The notes under the pieces are model-generated. The model was given only the letters and a program-made list of their open reading frames with translations, ran no database searches and was not told where the DNA came from. From NCBI GenBank assembly GCA_945866135.1, contig CAMBGF010000007.1:1-32346 (forward strand): 32,346 nt of DNA, given 5' to 3'. Of this stretch, positions 27,344 through 32,346 are shown in pieces (position 1 is the first letter of the stretch; every line of letters starts with the position of its first letter). This DNA is from Bifidobacterium breve (GTDB taxonomy: Bacteria; Actinomycetota; Actinomycetes; S36-B12; UBA5976). The translations under genes were made by a program, and so were the position numbers.

Positions 27344-27936
27344 AGCGAGAAACTTGGGTACTCATCAGTAACAAGTAAGAAGGCATAGCCATAAACCCGG
27401 TTCCAGTACTGGGTAACTCCTAAGAGCACCTCACCACTAAATGCTGGCATCTGTCCCGTGAAAAGAATCGTAATCCAAGTGAAAAGCAAAACAGCTAATC
27501 CGTAAAGAACATAAACCACACCAACGATGTAAAGCGGAACTGCAAGTAGCCATTTGACTAAGGGTAAGTAGCGATTTAACTTAGCGCCCCCATCAATTTC
27601 AGGAAACGTAATCTTTACGTCGTCACTTTCTTCGATTGAAGGATAACTGTCGTTGAGCACAAGGATGTAGGCAGTTACGCGAGTAGAAAGTGACAAGAGT
27701 GATTTATTAAATGCCAACGCGTAAGAGGGATAAATCCCTCTAAATACAAGTGCGAGTACAACTGGCATGAAAAGTAGGCCCACTAAGAAAGTTGAAGCTT
27801 CAGCAGAGCCGGACCACGCGGTGAAAGCTGATAGGAATATCGCCATCGGAACTACCAAGAATATGCGAAGCGCTACAGATTTCCGATCGCGATTCTCCAG
27901 TTGAACGGTAATGAAGGTTTCAATTTGAGTACTCAT
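27340..27936 (-). CDS. DUF4389-like integral membrane protein
   Basis: 198 aa with several TM helices; FRGIYPSYALAFNKSLLSLSTRVTAYILVLNDSYPSIE and VYGYAFLLVTDEYPSFSL. Confidence 0.75.
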   Translation of the reverse strand: MSTQIETFITVQLENRDRKSVALRIFLVVPMAIFLSAFTAWSGSAEASTFLVGLLFMPVVLALVFRGIYPSYALAFNKSLLSLSTRVTAYILVLNDSYPSIEESDDVKITFPEIDGGAKLNRYLPLVKWLLAVPLYIVGVVYVLYGLAVLLFTWITILFTGQMPAFSGEVLLGVTQYWNRVYGYAFLLVTDEYPSFSL

Positions 27937-28110
27937 GCCTTCACATTATCCCTATGTCAGTGGAAGTCATTAATACTCGCAACCGTTGGTTTAGGTAACC
28001 TAGGCGCGAGTGAACATGTTCCATGGGTTATTACCAGAACTCTGGCACGGCGGTAGCGGGAGATTTTCTTGCCAGCAAATGGCACAGACTTAACCCTTTT
28101 TGTTTGCGTT

Positions 28111-28139
28111 TTGTAGGAATGCCTAAAAACTGGCAGAAT
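28111..28139 (+). promoter_or_regulatory. Candidate sigma70-type promoter for rpmE
   Basis: TTGTAG (28111-28116), 17-nt spacer, CAGAAT (28134-28139). Confidence 0.45.
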
Positions 28140-28147
28140 CAAGGGGT

Positions 28148-28188
28148 TGATCGGTTCACGTGCGGCATCCGAGCCTACGACCCGATCA
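28148..28188 (+). promoter_or_regulatory. Candidate rpmE mRNA leader stem-loop
   Basis: TGATCGG (28148-28154) and CCGATCA (28182-28188) are perfect complements, just after the candidate rpmE promoter. Confidence 0.4.
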
Positions 28189-28210
28189 CGGTATTAATAA
28201 GGAGTAAGTC

Positions 28211-28420
28211 GTGCAGACTGGAATTCACCCAGAGTACGTGGAGACTGCAGTTAGCTGCGGTTGCGGAAACACATTCACCACTCGCAGCACCCAAAAGAAC
28301 GGCACAATTCACGCCGACGTATGCAGCGCTTGCCACCCGTTTTACACAGGTAAGCAGAAAATTCTTGATACTGGTGGCCGCGTAGCCAAGTTCGAGAAGC
28401 GCTTCGGTAAGCAGTCCTAA
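28211..28420 (+). CDS. rpmE: 50S ribosomal protein L31 (zinc-type)
   Basis: [27 protein letters not shown]...[33 protein letters not shown] start with GGAG upstream. Confidence 0.97.
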   Translation: MQTGIHPEYVETAVSCGCGNTFTTRSTQKNGTIHADVCSACHPFYTGKQKILDTGGRVAKFEKRFGKQS

Positions 28421-28426
28421 CTTTTT

Positions 28427-28475
28427 AAATGAGGTGTTGTCGTCGTCTTCGGATGATGACAGCGCCTCATTTTTT
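28427..28475 (+). terminator. Intrinsic terminator between rpmE and prfA
   Basis: AAATGAGGTGTTGTCGTCGTC-TTCG-GATGATGACAGCGCCTCATTTTTT: 21-bp RNA stem (with G-U pairs), UUCG loop, T run. Confidence 0.93.
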
Positions 28476-28511
28476 ATACCGAAGTAAATTGTTACTAATT
28501 AAGGAAATCTG

Positions 28512-29594
28512 ATGGCGCAAGACTTCAACAAAGTCGATGCAATCGTTACTGAGCTCACTGGGCTTGAGACGAAGTTAAGCGACCCTGCAACTCATGGTGA
28601 TCCCAATGAAGCTCGGCGCATTGGAAAGCGTCATGCGGAATTAAAGCCAGTTGTTGCTAAGTATCGCGAGTACTTGCAATTACTCGACGATGAAAAAGTT
28701 GCGCGCGAAATGGGCGAGGAAGATGCTGCATTCTTAGCTGAAGCTGAGCAAATGGCAATTGCCCGAGATCTTGCTGCGGAAAAACTTCAAGAGATGTTGA
28801 TCCCGCGCGATCCCATGGATGGCAATGATGTAATCCTTGAAATTAAAGCCGGCGCTGGCGGCGAAGAATCTGCGCTGTTTGCTGGCGATTTAATGCGCAT
28901 GTATTTAAAGTATGCCGAGAAGCGTGGTTGGGCTACGCAAGTTTTAGAAGCAGAAGAATCAGACATGGGCGGCTATAAAGATATTGCAATAGCGGTTAAG
29001 TCAAAAGGTGTAGTTCCACCTGAGGATGCGCCATTTGCAAATCTTAAATTTGAAGGTGGAGTGCACCGGGTTCAGCGGGTTCCAGTAACTGAATCTCAAG
29101 GACGAATTCACACTTCTGCAGCAGGAGTATTAGTACTTCCTGAAGCTGAAGAAGTTGATGTCACCATTGACCCAAATGATTTGCGCATTGACGTATTTCG
29201 GTCTTCGGGTCCGGGTGGGCAAAGCGTTAACACTACTGACTCTGCGGTACGCATCACTCACATGCCAACTGGAATTGTGGTCTCGTGTCAGAATGAAAAA
29301 TCACAGCTACAAAATAAAGAATCAGCTATGCGAATTCTGCGCGCAAGAATGTTGGCTGCGGCGCAAGAGGCCGCCAATGCTGCAGCTTCTGATGTGCGAA
29401 AAAGCCAAGTTCGAACCGTTGATCGCTCCGAGCGAATTCGCACTTATAACTTTCCAGAAAATCGCTTAGCTGATCACCGGGTAGGTTTTAAAAGCAATAA
29501 TTTAGACGCCGTAATGAATGGTGATTTAGATCCCGTGATTAGTGCCTGCATCGAGGCAGACACTAAAGAGCGCCTGGCAACCTTCGGTGACTAA
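28512..29594 (+). CDS. prfA: Peptide chain release factor 1
   Basis: GGQ motif in [41 protein letters not shown]. Confidence 0.97.
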   Translation: MAQDFNKVDAIVTELTGLETKLSDPATHGDPNEARRIGKRHAELKPVVAKYREYLQLLDDEKVAREMGEEDAAFLAEAEQMAIARDLAAEKLQEMLIPRDPMDGNDVILEIKAGAGGEESALFAGDLMRMYLKYAEKRGWATQVLEAEESDMGGYKDIAIAVKSKGVVPPEDAPFANLKFEGGVHRVQRVPVTESQGRIHTSAAGVLVLPEAEEVDVTIDPNDLRIDVFRSSGPGGQSVNTTDSAVRITHMPTGIVVSCQNEKSQLQNKESAMRILRARMLAAAQEAANAAASDVRKSQVRTVDRSERIRTYNFPENRLADHRVGFKSNNLDAVMNGDLDPVISACIEADTKERLATFGD

Positions 29595-29600
29595 TTAGCC

Positions 29601-30497
29601 ATGGCTGCCGTTACTGCACTTATTGATTCCGCAACTAAGTTGTTAGAACAAGCTGGTGTTTCAAGCCCGCAAGTTGATGCGCAGTTACTTCTGGCTCACA
29701 CAATTGGAGTCCAACGCTCGCAACTACTAACCGCCGATTCATTAACTTCGCAACAAGAGTTAGAGTTTGAAGCCCTGGTTGCTCGGCGCGCCAATCGCGA
29801 GCCGCTGCAACACTTAACTGGTGTGGCTCACTTTCGTCACATTTCACTCGCAGTTGGGCCAGGAGTGTTTGTACCACGGCCAGAAACAGAATTATTAGTT
29901 GAAGCTGCAATTGCGCATCTGAAAAACATTCCGCAACCACGACTTGTAGCCGACCTTTGTGCAGGTAGTGGCGCAATCGCTCTTTCACTTGCACTTGAGG
30001 TTCCTGGAACCACCGTGCATGCAGTGGAACTTTCCGATGCTGCAGTCAAGTGGCTAACACGCAATGTCAGTGAACATGCAGCCCAACTTGAGGCCGCAGG
30101 TTCACAAGTGATCATTCACCATGGCAATGCAGGGGATCGCGATTTACTGTCCGAATTTGCTGGAAAGTTTGCGGCAGTAGTTTCCAATCCGCCTTACATC
30201 CCAGATGCCATGATTCCCCGTGACCCAGAAGCTCGAGACCATGATCCGGCAATTGCGTTATTTAGTGGCGATGATGGATTAGCTGCAGCGCGCGATATTG
30301 TCTTGGTCGCAGGTGAGGCATTGGCTGCCGGTGGCTTCTTTGGAATGGAGCATGCCGACGTGCAAGGGGAGAGTATGCCAAATTTGCTCAATGAAATGAC
30401 GGGCATCTGGTCGCAAGTTAAAGATAATCAGGACTACAACAAACTTCCCAGATTTACCACTGCCCTTAGATCTGCGAATTCAGGCGTAGGAAGATAG
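29601..30497 (+). CDS. prmC: Release factor glutamine methyltransferase
   Basis: VFVPRPETELLVEAAI, DLCAGSGAIALSLA, VVSNPPYIP (NPPY). Follows prfA. Confidence 0.96.
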   Translation: MAAVTALIDSATKLLEQAGVSSPQVDAQLLLAHTIGVQRSQLLTADSLTSQQELEFEALVARRANREPLQHLTGVAHFRHISLAVGPGVFVPRPETELLVEAAIAHLKNIPQPRLVADLCAGSGAIALSLALEVPGTTVHAVELSDAAVKWLTRNVSEHAAQLEAAGSQVIIHHGNAGDRDLLSEFAGKFAAVVSNPPYIPDAMIPRDPEARDHDPAIALFSGDDGLAAARDIVLVAGEALAAGGFFGMEHADVQGESMPNLLNEMTGIWSQVKDNQDYNKLPRFTTALRSANSGVGR

Positions 30498-30501
30498 TTC
30501 C

Positions 30502-31161
30502 ATGTCAGAAGTTTTCAAGGTTGATAAGCAAACATCCGTTGTGGATATTCAATTCGCAGTTGAGGCAGCTTTTACTGCGGTAAAAAATGGTGGCTTAGCC
30601 GTTATTCCAACTGACACCTCTTATGCCGTGATTTGCGATGCCTTCAATACCGCAGCTATTACAAAATTACGGATGGCAAAAAAACAAGTTTCTGATCTAG
30701 CCCTGCCCGTAGCAGCAGCTTCAATTGAAACCATTCGCGGCGTTGCAAATTTTTCAGTTGCCGCTAATGATTTAGCGTGCGCATTTTGGCCCGGCACATT
30801 AACTATTTTGACGGTTGCCCAAGATTCACTTTCTTGGAATTTAGGCCAACCGGGAACTGCGCTCGCAGTTCGGGTTCCACATAATGAGCTGGCGCTTGCA
30901 GTATTGCGTGAGATTGGTCCCACAGTCATGACGGGCGCGCAGCTTGCGGGGGAGGTAGCGATTCAGAATGTGGAACAAGCTAGGGCAGCTTTAGGTGAGT
31001 CAGTTGATGTCTATATAGATAGTGGGCAATTATCTGGCCAAGATTCAACGGTAATTGATGCCTCAACTGACCAAATCCGCTTGATTCGCAAGGGCGCACT
31101 AACTCTGGCGCAAATCCGCGCCATTATGCCTACAGTAATCGACGCTTCTGCATCCAACTAG
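30502..31161 (+). CDS. sua5: Sua5/YciO/YrdC-family L-threonylcarbamoyladenylate synthase
   Basis: GGLAVIPTDTSYAVICDAFN, FWPGTLTILT, ALAVRVPHNELALAVL, DSTVIDAS. Follows prmC. Confidence 0.93.
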   Translation: MSEVFKVDKQTSVVDIQFAVEAAFTAVKNGGLAVIPTDTSYAVICDAFNTAAITKLRMAKKQVSDLALPVAAASIETIRGVANFSVAANDLACAFWPGTLTILTVAQDSLSWNLGQPGTALAVRVPHNELALAVLREIGPTVMTGAQLAGEVAIQNVEQARAALGESVDVYIDSGQLSGQDSTVIDASTDQIRLIRKGALTLAQIRAIMPTVIDASASN

Positions 31162-31220
31162 TCAAGCCTTTAGACTTATGTCTTGCGCACCAGCGCTTCG
31201 AGTACCAAAGGTGAATAAAT

Positions 31221-32346
31221 ATGAGCGACACATTTTTCGGATCAGATTTCGACGAATTGCAATCAACCGACCCAGAAATTGCGAATGTTCTTCTTGCTGA
31301 ACTTTCCCGGCTGCGTACTGGTATTCAATTAATCGCATCGGAAAATTACACCTCACCGGCAGTACTGACTGCGCTTGGTTCAACACTTAGCAATAAGTAC
31401 GCCGAGGGATATCCAGGTAAGCGGTATTACGGCGGTTGTGAAGTTGTGGATGTCGCCGAGACCATCGGAATCCAGCGGGCCAAATCATTGTTTTGCGCAG
31501 ACCATGCGAACTTGCAACCACACTCAGGTGCGAGCGCAAACATTGCAATTTTTGGCGCATTCTTGCAACCAGGAGACACCTATTTATCAATGGCATTACC
31601 TCACGGTGGCCACTTAACTCATGGCGCAAAAGTTTCCTACTCTGGAAAATGGTTTAACCCAGTTCATTACGGTGTTGCTGAAGGTTCCGAAGATATCGAT
31701 TACGATCAACTTCGCGACTTAGCTCGCGAGCACAAACCAAAAATGATTATCGCTGGTGGGTCTGCGATTCCACGCTTGATTGACTTCAAGGCCATTCGTG
31801 AGATTGCTGACGAAGTCGGCGCGATCATGCACGTTGATGCAGCTCACTTCATTGGATTGGTGGCAGGCAAAGCGATTCCTTCGCCAGTGCCGTATGCAGA
31901 TGTTGTTTCCTTCACGACTCACAAAGTTTTGCGCGGTCCACGTTCTGGCATGATCGTTTGTAAAGAGCAGCACGCAGCAGCAATTGATAAGGCCGTCTTC
32001 CCAATGATGCAGGGTGGACCGATGATGCATGTAATTGCTGCGAAAGCAGTAGCACTTAAAGAATGTGCCACACCGGAATATCAAAAGTATGCAAAAGATG
32101 TCATCGTCAATGCCCAGGCGCTTACTGCTGGGCTTGCTGCCGAAGGTATGCGTCCCGTAACTGGTGGAACAGACACGCACTTGGCACTTATTGATTTACA
32201 AGGAATCAACGTTGACGGCAAGGATGCCGAGCAGCGCGCAGGCGATTCCGGAATTGTCTTGAATAAGAATTCAATTCCGTATGATCCAAAGCCAGCGGCA
32301 GTTACCTCGGGCATTCGAGTCGGAGCGCCTTCGATCACAACGCAAG
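31221..32346 (+). CDS. glyA: Serine hydroxymethyltransferase (3' truncated by window edge; missing from the ORF track)
   Basis: Open frame from ATG 31221 with AAAGGTG upstream: MSDTFFGSDFDELQSTDPEIANVLLAELSRLRTGIQLIASENYTSPAVLTALGSTLSNKYAEGYPGKRYYGG...THKVLRGPRSG. Confidence 0.95.
   Translation, partial: MSDTFFGSDFDELQSTDPEIANVLLAELSRLRTGIQLIASENYTSPAVLTALGSTLSNKYAEGYPGKRYYGGCEVVDVAETIGIQRAKSLFCADHANLQPHSGASANIAIFGAFLQPGDTYLSMALPHGGHLTHGAKVSYSGKWFNPVHYGVAEGSEDIDYDQLRDLAREHKPKMIIAGGSAIPRLIDFKAIREIADEVGAIMHVDAAHFIGLVAGKAIPSPVPYADVVSFTTHKVLRGPRSGMIVCKEQHAAAIDKAVFPMMQGGPMMHVIAAKAVALKECATPEYQKYAKDVIVNAQALTAGLAAEGMRPVTGGTDTHLALIDLQGINVDGKDAEQRAGDSGIVLNKNSIPYDPKPAAVTSGIRVGAPSITTQ

Noticed and set aside
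28012-28021. Perfect palindrome GAACATGTTC as a LexA/SOS box
   Set aside because: Gram-positive LexA sites have GAAC-N4-GTTC; here the spacing is 2, and no SOS gene is adjacent. It could still be an operator in the divergent region but I cannot support it.

Overview
The window comes from an AT-leaning actinobacterial chromosome. Its conserved backbone is argS-lysA-hom-thrC-thrB-rho // rpmE-prfA-prmC-sua5-glyA, the gene order I know from Mycobacterium and Streptomyces. Two accessory catabolic modules adjoin or interrupt it. (1) Left, ~1-9.4 kb: a bacterial microcompartment (BMC) locus. It has a class III aminotransferase/phospholyase-like enzyme (5' truncated), a CoA-acylating aldehyde dehydrogenase with a C-terminal encapsulation-peptide-like helix, two BMC-T, one BMC-P and one BMC-H shell proteins, a small protein with an encapsulation-peptide-like N-terminus, an APH-family kinase, an SDR dehydrogenase and a GntR/UTRA regulator. 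A CaiB-type CoA-transferase and a GntR/FCD regulator follow. The content and order match the Rhodococcus/Mycobacterium microcompartment (RMM, amino-alcohol) type. (2) Between rho and rpmE, ~17.9-27.9 kb: a LIV-type ABC transporter with a LivM-LivG fusion, an EgtC-like class II amidotransferase, a class III PLP enzyme with DEVK in place of DEVQ, an M14 zinc carboxypeptidase and a 580-aa TIM-barrel-like protein fused to a C-terminal cobalamin-binding domain (DxHxxG). This is a candidate uncharacterised B12-dependent mutase pathway. I also report two strong intrinsic terminators, a candidate rpmE leader RNA, candidate GntR operators, and an 18-bp x6 in-frame tandem repeat in rho. I saw no tRNA, rRNA, CRISPR array or transposase. 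All family calls come from motif reading; no database search was run.
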